A DNA stretch of 64,000 nucleotides from Erythrobacter sp. (GCA_009993605.1 JAACTB010000007.1:248001-312000); one strand, 5' to 3'; counted from the first letter of the stretch, positions 44,533-59,730 are shown. The notes: generated by a model not told the origin, from the letters alone. Numbers and translations: made by a program.

Positions 44533-45021
44533 ATGCGCTGCCCGTTTTGCGCCAACGAAGACAGCCAGGTCAAGGATAGCCGCCCGACGGAAGACAATTC
44601 CGCGATCCGGCGGCGGCGGCAATGCGCCAGCTGCGGCGCGCGGTTCACCACCTTCGAACGCGTGCAATTGCGCGAGGTGACGGTGGTGAAATCGGGCGGC
44701 GAAGGCAAGGAGGCGCGCCGCCAGCCCTTCGACCGCGGCAAGCTGGAACAGTCGATCGCCCTCGCCTGCCGCAAGCGCAGCGTCGATCAGGAGCGCATCG
44801 ACCAGCTCGTCTCCGGCATTCAGCGCCAGGTCGAAACCGCCGGCGAGGCCGAAATCCCCTCGAAACGCATCGGCGAAATGGTGATGAACGGTCTGCGCCA
44901 GTTGGATAGCGTGGCCTATATCCGCTTCGCCAGCGTCTATCGCGATTTCAGCGAGGCGCGCGATTTCGAGGAATTCGCCAGCACGGTACAGGAAGCGGCC
45001 GACGGACGACGGGCCGAATAG
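44533..45021 (+). CDS. nrdR: Transcriptional repressor NrdR
   Basis: 162 residues. N-terminal zinc ribbon ([18 protein letters not shown] and [19 protein letters not shown]) and an ATP-cone domain ([32 protein letters not shown]). It represses ribonucleotide reductase genes in response to dATP/ATP. Located after glyA, which fits a nucleotide and one-carbon neighbourhood. Confidence 0.97.
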   Translation: MRCPFCANEDSQVKDSRPTEDNSAIRRRRQCASCGARFTTFERVQLREVTVVKSGGEGKEARRQPFDRGKLEQSIALACRKRSVDQERIDQLVSGIQRQVETAGEAEIPSKRIGEMVMNGLRQLDSVAYIRFASVYRDFSEARDFEEFASTVQEAADGRRAE

Positions 45022-45022
45022 A

Positions 45023-45751
45023 ATGGCCGAGAAACCCGTCATCGTCCTGGTCCGCCCGCAACTGGGCGAGAATATCGGCAAGGCCGCTCGCGCTATGTTG
45101 AATTTCGGGCTGGTCGAGATGCGCCTGGTCTCGCCGCGCGACGGGTGGCCGAACCCCTCCGCCGGACCGGCGGCTGCGGGAGCGAACGTGGTTCTCGAAC
45201 GTGCCAGCGTGTTCGAAACCACAGCCGAGGCGGTGGCCGATTGCGCCCATGTCTACGCCACGACGGTGCGCAAGCGCGGGGTGACCAAGCCGGTCGTCAC
45301 CCCCGAGGAAGCTGCGCGCGAGATCGCAAGCGCCACGGGACGAAGCGCGATCCTGTTCGGGCCCGAACGCTCGGGCCTCGAAACCGAGGATGTGGCCCTC
45401 GCCCGCGCCATCCTGACCGTGCCGATCAATCCCGATTTCGGATCGCTCAATCTCGCCCAGGCGGTGATCCTGTGCGCCTATGAATGGTCGAAGCACGAAG
45501 GCCTGGTGCAGCCGACGCAGGAGGATCTGCTGCCGCCCGCGCCCCAAGAGGAACTGGACGGGCTGATTGCGCATCTCGAGACCATGCTGGAGCCGAGGGG
45601 CTATTTTCTGCCCGAATCCCGTACGGAAGCGACCCGCCGCACCTTGCGCGGGGTGCTGACCAAGCCGGGCTGGAACCACCTCGAAGTGCGTACCCTGCGC
45701 GGCGTGCTGTCGAGCCTCCAGCGTGGACCCAAGCCGGACCTCAAGCCCTGA
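45023..45751 (+). CDS. trmJ: TrmJ-type tRNA/rRNA 2'-O-methyltransferase (SPOUT)
   Basis: 242 residues. Features match TrmJ/SpoU-like proteins: PVIVLVRPQLGENIGKAARAMLNFG, AILFGPERSGLETEDV (knot motif 2) and VPINPDFGSLNLAQAVILCAYE (motif 3). Methylates a ribose in RNA, probably the tRNA anticodon loop, using S-adenosylmethionine. It starts one base after the nrdR stop. Its last 11 bases overlap the chorismate mutase gene on the other strand. Confidence 0.88.
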   Translation: MAEKPVIVLVRPQLGENIGKAARAMLNFGLVEMRLVSPRDGWPNPSAGPAAAGANVVLERASVFETTAEAVADCAHVYATTVRKRGVTKPVVTPEEAAREIASATGRSAILFGPERSGLETEDVALARAILTVPINPDFGSLNLAQAVILCAYEWSKHEGLVQPTQEDLLPPAPQEELDGLIAHLETMLEPRGYFLPESRTEATRRTLRGVLTKPGWNHLEVRTLRGVLSSLQRGPKPDLKP

Positions 45752-46052
45752 TGCGGTCCCACTCGATCAGCTCATAGCCGATCGAAGTTTCGACCAGAAA
45801 CTCCCACATTTGCTCGATTTTATCCGCGGGCAGTCCGCGCTCGCCGGCATCGCTTCGCGCATTGCCGATCACCTCGGCCTTGCGCGCCTCGTCACGCACC
45901 ACGGCCCGGTCGGTCTTGATCCGCGCGGCAGCCCGCATGTATCCGAACCGGCGATCAAGAAGCGCCATGAGTTCGCGATCGGTTTCGTCGACGCCGCGGC
46001 GCACCTCGGCCATGGTGGTGCAATCGTCGGGCAGGAGATAATCGGTATCCAT
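45741..46052 (-). CDS. Chorismate mutase (AroQ type)
   Basis: 103 residues from ATG 46052 (MDTDYLLPDDCTTMAEVRRGVDETDRELMALLDRRFGYM). The all-helical AroQ pattern is clear, with the conserved Arg in AEVRRGVDETD, Lys in ARIKTDR and the C-terminal EFLVETSIGYELIEWDR. Converts chorismate to prephenate for Phe/Tyr synthesis. It is tail-to-tail with trmJ with an 11-base overlap, and starts 210 bases before rpsD on the opposite strand. Confidence 0.85.
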   Translation of the reverse strand: MDTDYLLPDDCTTMAEVRRGVDETDRELMALLDRRFGYMRAAARIKTDRAVVRDEARKAEVIGNARSDAGERGLPADKIEQMWEFLVETSIGYELIEWDRIRA

Positions 46053-46261
46053 GGCCCAGCGCCCTGCCCGCGCACGCCCGAATTGTCGAGCGCGGAACGC
46101 CTTCCTTGACGCGAGCCAGATAGCTGCTAAGGGCCGCGCTTCGCGAATTGGCTCCGCACCCCGGTGAAGCGGTGGCCGCGCATGGGAACAGCCCATGTGG
46201 TGCGATGCCGGGTTCAAGCGCCGCCAATGGGGCGGTGACAGCAAATCGAAGGATACGACTT

Positions 46262-46876
46262 ATGTCGAAGCGCAAAAGCGCCAAGTACAAACTCGACCGC
46301 CGGATGGGCGAAAACATCTGGGGTCGTCCGAATTCCCCGGTCAACAAGCGCTCCTATGGTCCCGGCCAGCACGGTCAGCGCCGCAAGAGCAAGATGTCGG
46401 ACTTCGGCCTCCAGCTGCGCGCCAAGCAGAAGCTCAAGGGCTATTACGGCGACGTGACCGAGAAGCAGTTCAAGCGTACCTACCAGGAAGCCGCGCGGAT
46501 CAAGGGCGACACCGGCCAGAACCTGATCGGCCTGCTCGAACAGCGCCTCGACATGGTGGTCTATCGCGCCAAGTTCGCGCCGACGATCTTCGCCGCGCGC
46601 CAGATCGTCTCGCACGGCCATATCTATCTCAACGGCAAGAAGACCAATATCGCCTCGGCCCGCGTCAAGGTCGGCGATGTCGTCAGCCTCGGCAGCAAGG
46701 CCAAGGACATGGCGCTGGTCATCGAAGCCCAGAGCCTGCCCGAGCGTGAAATCCCCGATTACGTCGCGCCCGACGGCAACGACAAGGTGACCTTCACCCG
46801 CGTGCCCAAGCTTGACGAAGTGCCCTACCCGGTCACGATGGAACCGAACCTGGTCGTCGAGTTCTACTCGCGCTGA
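46262..46876 (+). CDS. rpsD: 30S ribosomal protein S4
   Basis: 204 residues from ATG 46262. The start ([49 protein letters not shown]) and the S4 RNA-binding domain ([33 protein letters not shown]) are typical. Binds 16S rRNA early in 30S assembly. The frame extends upstream to 46148 but without coding support. Confidence 0.97.
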   Translation: MSKRKSAKYKLDRRMGENIWGRPNSPVNKRSYGPGQHGQRRKSKMSDFGLQLRAKQKLKGYYGDVTEKQFKRTYQEAARIKGDTGQNLIGLLEQRLDMVVYRAKFAPTIFAARQIVSHGHIYLNGKKTNIASARVKVGDVVSLGSKAKDMALVIEAQSLPEREIPDYVAPDGNDKVTFTRVPKLDEVPYPVTMEPNLVVEFYSR

Positions 46877-46900
46877 TCGGTTTCGCCGGTTCTGCAAATA

Positions 46901-46934
46901 CGAAGGGGCGGTCCTGCGGGGCCGCCCTTTTCGT
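46901..46934 (+). terminator. Terminator after rpsD
   Basis: CGAAGGGGCGG pairs with CCGCCCTTTTCG around a GC-rich loop and contains a TTTT on the 3' arm, 24 bases after the rpsD stop. Confidence 0.75.
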
Positions 46935-47038
46935 ATGTTGAAACGATCTTGTGACTGGCAATACGCGCGCCCGTTACGTATATTTACGCAATATCGCTAT
47001 AGGGCAGGCGCAACCATGTCTGCGCTACCTAAGATGCC

Positions 47039-48523
47039 ATGACTCTGCCCACTTCGATCCTCCCTTGCTTGCCCAACGCCAATGCGGTTCTCGAACTGCT
47101 GGGCGAGCGGCGCCAGCCCCAGTTCGACGGACTGGCCAAGGCGACGGCGACGATGTTCGGCTGCCCGCTCGGCGCGATCACCGTGGTCGAATGCGACCGC
47201 CAGTGGTTCAAGGCGGTGACCGATCCGTCCATAACCGAAATACCCACCGAACAATCGATCTGCCGCCATGCGCTTGTCGGAACCGACCTCATGGTCGTGG
47301 AGGATCTGTCGAAGGATCTCCGCTTCGCCGCCAATCCGCTGGTGACGGAAGAGGGAATGCGCTTCTACGCCGGCCGGCCGATCTGGGTGAAGATCGCGCC
47401 GGACAGCGATGCCGTGCCGATCGGTGCGCTGTGCATGATCGATTTCGCGCCGCGCACCTTCTCGGCCGAAGAGCGCGATACGCTGGAACAGCTCGGCATG
47501 GTCGCGCAGACGCTGGTGCAGGCCGCGATCGACGCGGCGGTGGCCGAACGTTCGGCGGAACAGCTCGCCGAATTGCTGGCGGACCAGCAGCGCGCCCATC
47601 GCCAGTTGCGACAGGGCGAAAAGATCGCGGGCTTCGGCACGTGGCGCCTGTGCCTCGCCGACAATCGCGTCGAATGGTCCGATCAGGTCTATGCCATCCA
47701 CGAAGTACCCAACGGGCAGGAAGAGATGCTCGAGGATGCGCTCAGCTTCTATCCGCCATCGGACCGCGCCATCCTGTCGGCGGCCGTCGAACAGGCGATT
47801 TCAACCGGCCGGTCCTACGATCTCGAGGTCGATTTCATCACGGCCAGAGGCCGATCGCGCAGAGTCCGCGCCATGGGAGAGGTCGAGCTGGATCAGGGCA
47901 AGCCTGTCGCTCTTATCGGCGTGTTCCAGGACGTGACCGAACGCTATCGCCTCGAGCAGGCGCTGATCCACAAGGCGAATACCGACGAGTTGACCGGCAT
48001 CGCGAGCCGCCGTCGTTTCAACGAAAGCTTCGATGCGAAGACCTACGCGCCGCGCGCCTCCGGGCAGGACGTGGCGCTGATCCTCATCGACCTCGACCGT
48101 TTCAAGGAAGCCAATGACCGGTTCGGCCATGCGGTGGGCGACGAATTGCTGGTGAAGACCGCCAAAGTCCTCAGCGCGCCATGGCTGAAGGACAGCTTCG
48201 CCGCGCGGCTCGGCGGCGATGAATTCGTGCTGCTCGTCACCGATGCCCAGTTGATGGACGAACTGGACGGCACGATCAGTCGCCTGCTCGAAGAATTGCG
48301 TCTGTCACCCTCGATCGCGCCGGATTTTGCAGTGAGCGGGACGATCGGCGCCGCCAGGATCGGCGATCCCGCCATGGACCGCGAACGCGCGACGGGCCTC
48401 GCGGACCGCGCCCTCTACAAGGCGAAGGAACGCCAGCGGGGAAGCGCCGTCCTCTCGCAGGGCACACGCGATGTCGCGATCCCGCAGGCACAGGCCGCCA
48501 AGGCGATCGACCGCGCCGCCTGA
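47039..48523 (+). CDS. GAF-PAS-GGDEF diguanylate cyclase
   Basis: 494 residues: an N-terminal GAF domain (about 15-165), a PAS domain (about 195-300) and a GGDEF domain (about 315-470) with the intact active site ARLGGDEFVLL and metal/GTP motifs LTGIASRRRF and ILIDLDRFKEANDRFGH. The cyclase makes cyclic-di-GMP. The inhibitory RxxD site expected five residues before GGDEF is not visible. No membrane segment, so cytosolic. Confidence 0.88.
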   Translation: MTLPTSILPCLPNANAVLELLGERRQPQFDGLAKATATMFGCPLGAITVVECDRQWFKAVTDPSITEIPTEQSICRHALVGTDLMVVEDLSKDLRFAANPLVTEEGMRFYAGRPIWVKIAPDSDAVPIGALCMIDFAPRTFSAEERDTLEQLGMVAQTLVQAAIDAAVAERSAEQLAELLADQQRAHRQLRQGEKIAGFGTWRLCLADNRVEWSDQVYAIHEVPNGQEEMLEDALSFYPPSDRAILSAAVEQAISTGRSYDLEVDFITARGRSRRVRAMGEVELDQGKPVALIGVFQDVTERYRLEQALIHKANTDELTGIASRRRFNESFDAKTYAPRASGQDVALILIDLDRFKEANDRFGHAVGDELLVKTAKVLSAPWLKDSFAARLGGDEFVLLVTDAQLMDELDGTISRLLEELRLSPSIAPDFAVSGTIGAARIGDPAMDRERATGLADRALYKAKERQRGSAVLSQGTRDVAIPQAQAAKAIDRAA

Positions 48524-48532
48524 TCGGGCGAG

Positions 48533-50672
<2,140 letters not shown>

Positions 50673-50680
50673 TTATAACC

Positions 50681-51445
50681 TTATGCGCGCAATCGCCACC
50701 CGGTCTTGAAGATGAAAGCGATCACCCCGACGCATACCGCGAGAAACGCCAGCGTGATCCCGAAGCTGACCCAGATATTCACATCGCTGCTGCCGTAGAA
50801 GGTCCAACGCAGCCCGCTGACGAGATAGACGATCGGATTGAACAGCGCGATCGTGTCCCACGGCTCCGGCAGCATGTCGATCGAATAGAAGGTCCCGCCG
50901 AGAAAGGTCAGCGGGGTCAGAAACAGAAGCGGGATGATGCCGAGCTTCTCGAAATTGTCCGCCCAGATGCCGAGGATGAAGCCGAACAGGCTGAAGGCGG
51001 CGGCCACCAGCATGATGTAGATCACGGCGAGGAACGGGTGCGCGATCGAATAATCGACGAACAACCGCGCCGTGACGAGGATGATCGCCGCCAAGATCAG
51101 GCTCTTGGTCATCGCCGCGCCGACGAAGCCAATCAGAGTTTCCGCCACGCCGATCGGCGCGCTCAGCAGTTCGTAGATCGTGCCGGTGAAGCGCGGCATG
51201 TAGATCCCGAAACTGGAATTGCTGGTGGTTTCGCCGAGCAGAGTCAGCATCAACAGGCCGGGAATGATGAAGGCGCCATACTGGACGCCGCCCAGATCGG
51301 GCATTCGCCCGCCGATCGCGGCACCGAAAACGATGAAATAGAGCGCGGTGGTCAGCACCGGGGCCAATACGGACTGAAACGCAGTGCGCAGGAAGCGCGA
51401 CAGCTCGCGCGTGTAGATCGACCAGGTGGAGCGCCAGGCGATCAT
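50681..51445 (-). CDS. ABC-2 type transporter permease
   Basis: 254 residues from ATG 51445, which overlaps the ATPase stop as ATGA. Six hydrophobic segments can be seen, for example VLAPVLTTALYFIVFGAAIG, YGAFIIPGLLMLTLLGETTSN, SLILAAIILVTARLFV, FLAVIYIMLVAAAFSLFGFI and LGIIPLLFLTPLTFLGGTFY. Layout fits the ABC2 membrane family used for drug or polysaccharide export. The substrate is unknown. Confidence 0.9.
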   Translation of the reverse strand: MIAWRSTWSIYTRELSRFLRTAFQSVLAPVLTTALYFIVFGAAIGGRMPDLGGVQYGAFIIPGLLMLTLLGETTSNSSFGIYMPRFTGTIYELLSAPIGVAETLIGFVGAAMTKSLILAAIILVTARLFVDYSIAHPFLAVIYIMLVAAAFSLFGFILGIWADNFEKLGIIPLLFLTPLTFLGGTFYSIDMLPEPWDTIALFNPIVYLVSGLRWTFYGSSDVNIWVSFGITLAFLAVCVGVIAFIFKTGWRLRA

Positions 51446-52377
51446 GCGTCCTCTCCCAGCAGCGAGACGAAGATATCCTCGAGACTGCTCTCGCGCACGT
51501 CTATCCCGGTATAGTCGATCCCGGCGCCGATCAGCGCCTTGGTGATCGCGGCGACTTCGGCCTTGCCCTTCCCCGTTCCGTCGCCGCCACGATAGCACAA
51601 GGATGTGCCGCCCTCTTCCAGTTCAACAGGATAGGCCGCCAATACGGGCGGCAGTTCGGAGAGCGGCCGGGCGAGCGTGATATGCGCCTCGGTGCGGCCC
51701 AATCGCGCCATCATCGCGTCCTTGTCATCCACCATGATGATCTTGCCCTTGCGGATGATGCCGACCCGATCGGCCATCTCCTCGGCTTCCTCGATATAGT
51801 GAGTCGTGAGAATGATGGTGACGCCGCGCGCACGCATCTGGTCAATGATCGCCCACATCCCCTTGCGCAGTTCGACGTCGACCCCGGCGGTCGGTTCGTC
51901 GAGGAAGAGGAGGTCGGGCTCGTGCGCCAGTGCCTTGGCAATCAGGACGCGGCGCTTCATTCCACCCGACAGGGCCATGATCCGTTCGCCGCGTTTGTCC
52001 CAGAGGCTGAGCGAGCGCAGGATTTCCTCGATCCGCTCGGGGTCGGGCGCAAGGCCGAACAGGCCGCGCGAATGCGCCACCGCGCGCTCCACGGGTTCGA
52101 ACATGTCGGTGGCGAGTTCCTGCGGCACCAGCCCGATCCGCGCGCGCGCCTTGCGCCAGTCACGCGCAAGATCGTGGCCGAAGGCGGTGATCGTTCCCCC
52201 GCTCGGCCGGACCAGACCGCAAACCGCGCCGATCAGCGTGGTCTTGCCGGCACCGTTGGGCCCCAGCAGCGCGAAGATCTCGCCTGGGCGGATCGTGAGA
52301 TCGACGCTGTCGAGCGCTTTCAGCCCGCTGGAATAGACCTTGGTCAGGCCGGAAATTGCGAGGATCGGGTCGGTCAT
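51442..52377 (-). CDS. ABC transporter ATP-binding protein
   Basis: 311 residues. Walker A LLGPNGAGKTTLIGAV near 38-53, signature-type ALSGGMKRRVLIAKAL, Walker B LLFLDEPTAGVD and the switch His in TTHYIEEAEEM. The C-terminal about 80 residues resemble the regulatory tail of the DrrA/NodI-like subfamily. Works with the adjacent permease. Starts nine bases after the queA stop on the same strand. Confidence 0.94.
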   Translation of the reverse strand: MTDPILAISGLTKVYSSGLKALDSVDLTIRPGEIFALLGPNGAGKTTLIGAVCGLVRPSGGTITAFGHDLARDWRKARARIGLVPQELATDMFEPVERAVAHSRGLFGLAPDPERIEEILRSLSLWDKRGERIMALSGGMKRRVLIAKALAHEPDLLFLDEPTAGVDVELRKGMWAIIDQMRARGVTIILTTHYIEEAEEMADRVGIIRKGKIIMVDDKDAMMARLGRTEAHITLARPLSELPPVLAAYPVELEEGGTSLCYRGGDGTGKGKAEVAAITKALIGAGIDYTGIDVRESSLEDIFVSLLGEDA

Positions 52378-52386
52378 CCGCTCCGA

Positions 52387-53415
52387 TTACGGGAGCAGGA
52401 GGGAGGAGTCACCATAGGAATAGAAGCGATAATCGCTCTCGATCGCGTGGGCGTAAGCGGCCTGCATCCGCTCGCGCCCCATCAAGGCGCTCACCAGCAT
52501 GAACAAGGTCGATTTGGGCAGGTGGAAATTGGTCATCAGCCCATCCACCGCGCGGAATTGATAGCCCGGGGTGATGAAGATGTCGGTATCCCCTTCCCAG
52601 CCAGCAATGCGTCCGTCGGGCACCGCCGCGCTTTCGAGCAGGCGCAGGCTGGTGGTGCCGACCGCGATCAGGCGCCCGCCCGCCGCTCGCGCGGCGTTCA
52701 ACCGCTCGGCAACCTCGGGATCGATCCGGCCCCATTCGGAATGCATCCGGTGATCGGCGGTATCCTCCGCCTTTACGGGCAGGAACGTGCCCGCGCCGAC
52801 ATGCAAAGTCAGGATTTCGCGACCGATCCCGGCCTCGTCCAGCGCCGCGACCAGCTCGGGCGTGAAATGCAGCGATGCGGTGGGCGCCGCCACCGCCCCG
52901 TCGCGCGCGGCGAACATGGTCTGGTAATCCTCACGATCCTGCTCGTCGGTCGATCGCTTGCCCGCGATATAGGGCGGCAGGGGCATGGTGCCTGCCCGCT
53001 CCAGCAGCAATTCGACCGGTTCGGTACCGGGGAAGGACAGGGTCCAGCTGCCATCCTCATGCCGCGCTTCGGCCACGGCGGTCACGCCGCCGCCGAAGGT
53101 GAGGATATTGCCCTCCTTCACTCGCTTGGCGTTGCGGATGAAGGCCTGCCAGCGCCTGAGATCGACCCGCTTGTGCAGCGTCACGCCGATCTTCGCCTCG
53201 CCCCGCCGCCCTTCCAATTGGGCTGGGATCACGCGCGTATCGTTGAAGACGAGCACGTCGCCCTTTTGCAGCAGGGCAGGCAGATCGCGCACGCCGCGAT
53301 CCTCGAACACGCCGTCGGAACGCACGACCAGCATCCGCGCGGCATCGCGCGGGCGCACGGGGCGCAGCGCGATCCGCTCTGGCGGCAGTTCGAAATCGAA
53401 AAGGTCGACCTTCAT
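52387..53415 (-). CDS. queA: S-adenosylmethionine:tRNA ribosyltransferase-isomerase
   Basis: 342 residues starting [19 protein letters not shown]. Transfers the ribosyl part of SAM to preQ1-modified tRNA to form epoxyqueuosine. Conserved features are [27 protein letters not shown] and TSLRLLESA, plus [27 protein letters not shown] near the C-terminus. Pathway partner of tgt located 2.7 kb away on the same strand. Confidence 0.96.
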   Translation of the reverse strand: MKVDLFDFELPPERIALRPVRPRDAARMLVVRSDGVFEDRGVRDLPALLQKGDVLVFNDTRVIPAQLEGRRGEAKIGVTLHKRVDLRRWQAFIRNAKRVKEGNILTFGGGVTAVAEARHEDGSWTLSFPGTEPVELLLERAGTMPLPPYIAGKRSTDEQDREDYQTMFAARDGAVAAPTASLHFTPELVAALDEAGIGREILTLHVGAGTFLPVKAEDTADHRMHSEWGRIDPEVAERLNAARAAGGRLIAVGTTSLRLLESAAVPDGRIAGWEGDTDIFITPGYQFRAVDGLMTNFHLPKSTLFMLVSALMGRERMQAAYAHAIESDYRFYSYGDSSLLLP

Positions 53416-53440
53416 CGGATGCGGAATCGCTCCGTATCGA

Positions 53441-54154
<714 letters not shown>

Positions 54155-54211
54155 CGGGAATCCGTCATGATTATCGGGGATAGGAGGCGGGCTCTAGCGA
54201 GCGCGCGCTTT

Positions 54212-54245
54212 CTTTTCAATGAATGGGGCTTTTCAATGAATGGGG
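54212..54245. repeat. Tandem 17-bp duplication
   Basis: CTTTTCAATGAATGGGG occurs twice without a spacer (54212-54228 and 54229-54245), in the gap between the cyclophilin and coaD genes. No dyad symmetry is evident. Confidence 0.85.
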
Positions 54246-54280
54246 TTTTCGGGAACGAAGGCTCGCCCCGTAACTTCGAA

Positions 54281-54793
54281 TCAGTAATCGCCGCGTCGCC
54301 CGATCGTCTCGACGCGCGCGTTCACATTCTCGCACACATCCGTGCTCACGAAGGGCTGGATGTCGCCGCCGAACAGGGCGATTTCCTTGACCAGTTTCGA
54401 TGCGATGGGTTGCAGGCAGACATCGGCCATCAGGAACACGGTCTCGATCTCGTCGTCGATCTGCTGGTTCATGCCCGCCATCTGATATTCGTATTCGAAA
54501 TCGGCGACCGCGCGCAGACCGCGAATGATCACGCTCGCACCCTGTCGCTTGGCGAAAGTCATCAGCAGCGCGTTGAACCCGACGATCTCGACATTGCCGA
54601 GCTTCATCGAATCGACCTCGCGCCGCACCATGGCGAGCCTCTCGTCGGTCGAGAACATCGGATCCTTGGACGGATTGGTTGTCACCCCGATGATGAGGTG
54701 ATCGACCAGCTTGGCACCGCGCCGGATGATGTCGGCATGGCCCAGGGTGATGGGGTCGAAGGTCCCCGGATAGATGCCGATACGCTTGCTCAT
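54281..54793 (-). CDS. coaD: Phosphopantetheine adenylyltransferase
   Basis: 170 residues. Makes dephospho-CoA from phosphopantetheine and ATP. The nucleotidyltransferase signature GTFDPITLGHADIIRRGAKL is near the N-terminus, and RGLRAVADFEYEYQMAGMNQ and IASKLVKEIALFGGDIQPFV are also typical. It lies 24 bases after the ispA stop. Confidence 0.96.
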   Translation of the reverse strand: MSKRIGIYPGTFDPITLGHADIIRRGAKLVDHLIIGVTTNPSKDPMFSTDERLAMVRREVDSMKLGNVEIVGFNALLMTFAKRQGASVIIRGLRAVADFEYEYQMAGMNQQIDDEIETVFLMADVCLQPIASKLVKEIALFGGDIQPFVSTDVCENVNARVETIGRRGDY

Positions 54794-54817
54794 GAAGCTT
54801 CCTCTCCGCGCCCGCGC

Positions 54818-55732
54818 CTAGCGGTCCCGTTCGATGACGAAGCGGGCGAGCGCTTCGAGCAGGCGCGCATCCGATCCGTGGCCCGCGACATGGCCGATCG
54901 CCTGATCGACCAGCGCGCGCGCCTGTTCGCGGGCCTTTTCGGCGCCCATCAAGGTGACGAAGGTCGCCTTGCCCTGCTCGCCATCCTTGCGCAGCGCCTT
55001 GCCCGCCAGCGCCTCGTCACCCTCCACGTCGAGAAGGTCGTCGGCGATCTGGAAGGCAAGCCCGATATCGCGGGCATAAGCGCGCAGATGCGCGCGGCCC
55101 TCGGGCGGGACGCGGCCAAGGATCGCGCCCAATTCGACGCTGGCGCCCAACAGCGCGCCGGTCTTCAATTGCTGGAGACGCGTGACTTGGTGGAGATCGT
55201 AATCCTCCTCGTCAGCGGCCATGTCCATCACCTGGCCGCCCGCCATGCCTTCATGCCCGCTCGCCCGCGCGAGGACGGAGACGAGCTCGCTGCGCACGAA
55301 GGGATCGGAACTGACGTCGCTCTGAGTCAGGATGTCGAAGGCCAGCGCGTGGAGCGCGTCGCCTGCCAGCACCGCCGTCGCCTCGTCGAAGGCGCGATGG
55401 ACGGTGGGCTTGCCGTGCCGCAATTCGTCATCGTCCATGCAGGGCAGATCGTCGTGGATCAGCGAATAAGAATGGATCGCCTCGACCGCGCACCCCGCGG
55501 CGATCGCCGCCGAGCGGTCCACGCGGTAGAGATCCGCCACGGCGACCACCAGCAGCGGGCGCACGCGCTTGCCGCCGCCGATCGTGGCGTGGCGCATCGC
55601 CTCGACCAAGCGAGCGCGGCTGTCCGAAGGCACGGGAAGATAGGCGTCGAAGGCGCTGTCGATATCCTGCTGCACCCGCGCCAACGCGGATTGCAGCAGA
55701 TCGTTGTTCTCCGAAACGGCCATCGTCGTCAT
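54818..55732 (-). CDS. ispA: Polyprenyl (farnesyl) diphosphate synthase
   Basis: 304 residues from ATG 55732, overlapping the xseB stop as ATGA. The first Asp-rich motif LIHDDLPCMDDDELRHGKPTVH (about 95-116) and the second LAFQIADDLLDVEGD define the family; the HAL/YALAFDIL stretch before the second aspartate motif fits a short-chain enzyme making C15 product. It supplies precursors for quinones and carotenoids. Ordinarily linked to xseB and dxs. Confidence 0.92.
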   Translation of the reverse strand: MTTMAVSENNDLLQSALARVQQDIDSAFDAYLPVPSDSRARLVEAMRHATIGGGKRVRPLLVVAVADLYRVDRSAAIAAGCAVEAIHSYSLIHDDLPCMDDDELRHGKPTVHRAFDEATAVLAGDALHALAFDILTQSDVSSDPFVRSELVSVLARASGHEGMAGGQVMDMAADEEDYDLHQVTRLQQLKTGALLGASVELGAILGRVPPEGRAHLRAYARDIGLAFQIADDLLDVEGDEALAGKALRKDGEQGKATFVTLMGAEKAREQARALVDQAIGHVAGHGSDARLLEALARFVIERDR

Positions 55733-55995
55733 GACGCTGCGTCGAAGGGAGCGGTGCCGTTCGGCCGGCCCTGCCCGTCGGTCACGATCTTTTCGATCCG
55801 CGCCTGCGCCGCGTCGAGCCGGGCCTGGCAATGGGTGCGCAGCGCCTCGCCCCGTTCGTAGAGGTCGATGCTGCGATCGAGCGTCACCTCCCCGCTTTCC
55901 AGCTTGCGCACGATCTCTTCGAGCGCGCAGAGCGCGTCTTCGAAACTCATATCCGAAATGGCGGGCGTCGCATCGCCCCGGGCATCCTGATCCAT
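55729..55995 (-). CDS. xseB: Exodeoxyribonuclease VII small subunit
   Basis: 88 residues from ATG 55995. Helical hairpin SFEDALCALEEIVRKLESGEVTLDRSIDLYERGEALRTHCQARLDAAQARIEKI is the full family signature. It binds XseA to form the single-strand exonuclease. Its stop overlaps the ispA start. An upstream ATG at 56016 is possible. Confidence 0.93.
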   Translation of the reverse strand: MDQDARGDATPAISDMSFEDALCALEEIVRKLESGEVTLDRSIDLYERGEALRTHCQARLDAAQARIEKIVTDGQGRPNGTAPFDAAS

Positions 55996-56108
55996 GGCGC
56001 CGAGCATTGACCGCACGTCGCGCCACGGTCAAGTAAAGCGACGGGGATAGAAACGGGGCAGCGGACAATGGCGCTTGGATGGAAGCTTGAGGCCGATCGG
56101 GACGCTCC

Positions 56109-56789
56109 ATGTTCATAGGTCATTTCGCGCCCGCCTTCGCCGCCGGGGCGATCTCGCCGGAAAGCCCGCGGCTCGGCACGCTGTTCGTTGCGGCGCAACT
56201 GGTCGATTGGGCGTTCTTCCTGTTCGTCATCGTGGGGATCGAGGACATGCGGATCGTGCCGGGAATCACGGCGATGAACCCGCTCGACCTCGATCGTATG
56301 CCCTATACGCACAGTCTTGTCGGGACAGCCGCCTTCGCGCTGGCCTTCGGCCTGATCGTCTGGAGAATGTCCCGAAACGCGGTTGCGGGCGTGTGGGCAG
56401 GATTGGTCGCCGTCAGCCACTGGCTGATCGACCTCCTCGTCCACCGGCCCGATCTCACTTTGGCGGGCGGGCCGGACAGGTTAGGGATGGGATTGTGGGA
56501 CCGACCACTGATCGCCATTCCGCTGGAACTGGCAATCACGCTGCTCGCCTTCGTCTGGTATGTCCGCGCGACGAGGGGGCCGGTGGTCCCGCCTTTGATC
56601 CTGATCGGGGTCATGCTGCTGTTCCAGGCGATCAACTGGTTCGCGCCCGAACCCACGGTGATGAGCATATGGCTGCCCATCACCTCGCTGGTCGCCTTCG
56701 CGATTCTCACCGCGCTCGCCACCTGGGTGGGACGGACGCGGTGGCATAAGCGGCAAACCGGACTGGCAGTGGCGAGCGCGCGCGGCTAA
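56109..56789 (+). CDS. Multipass membrane protein (YdjM/DUF457-like)
   Basis: 226 residues with about six membrane segments ([101 protein letters not shown]). Conserved histidines in [17 protein letters not shown] and [11 protein letters not shown] are like the putative membrane-bound metal-dependent hydrolases of the YdjM family. Activity is not established. It is divergent from xseB and 10 bases before purL. Confidence 0.75.
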   Translation: MFIGHFAPAFAAGAISPESPRLGTLFVAAQLVDWAFFLFVIVGIEDMRIVPGITAMNPLDLDRMPYTHSLVGTAAFALAFGLIVWRMSRNAVAGVWAGLVAVSHWLIDLLVHRPDLTLAGGPDRLGMGLWDRPLIAIPLELAITLLAFVWYVRATRGPVVPPLILIGVMLLFQAINWFAPEPTVMSIWLPITSLVAFAILTALATWVGRTRWHKRQTGLAVASARG

Positions 56790-56799
56790 GGCGCGGCGC

Positions 56800-59033
<2,234 letters not shown>

Positions 59034-59049
<16 letters not shown>

Positions 59050-59729
59050 GCGGCATAACGCCCTATCCGGCAGGGCCAGACCTGTCGGAGGAAGAGCGGA
59101 TCGCCCGCGCGCAGGCCGCTTTCGAGCGGCTTTCGACGCGGCGGTCCTGTCGTGCCTTCGCCGACACGCCGGTTCCGCGCGCGATCATCGAATATGCCAT
59201 CCGCGCCGCCGGCACCGCGCCCAGCGGCGCCAATCACCAACCCTGGCATTTCGCCGCCATCGGCTCGCCGGAAAAGAAGCGCGCCATTCGCGAGGCGGCG
59301 GAGGCGGAGGAGCGGCGCTTCTACGGAGCGGAGGACACTGCGCCCAAGGCCAGCCAGGAATGGCTCGCCGCGCTCGATCCGCTCGGCACCGATGCCGCCA
59401 AGCCCTTTCTCGAAACCGCGCCATGGCTGATCGTCTGCTTCGCGCAGCGCAAGGGCGGGATCGCGGAGGACGGCGCAGCGCAGAACTATTACGTCACCGA
59501 AAGCGTCGGCCTCGCCTGCGGGATGCTGATCGCGACGCTGCACGAGGCGGGACTGGCGACGCTGACGCATACGCCCTCGCCCATGGGATTCCTGCGCGAC
59601 ATTTGCGGGCGGCCCGAATGGGAAAAGCCGCTGATGTTCGTGGTGGCGGGGCATCCGGCGAGGGATGCGATCGTGCCCGATCACGCGCTACGCAAGAAGC
59701 CGCTCGAAACTATCGCGAGCTGGTTCTAG
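59034..59729 (+). CDS. Nitroreductase family protein
   Basis: 231 residues from ATG 59034. The core matches FMN-dependent nitroreductases: [75 protein letters not shown] and [25 protein letters not shown]. An extra N-terminal 30 residues with PDLSEEER is longer than the minimal fold. Substrate is unknown. Confidence 0.9.
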
Positions 59730-59730
59730 T

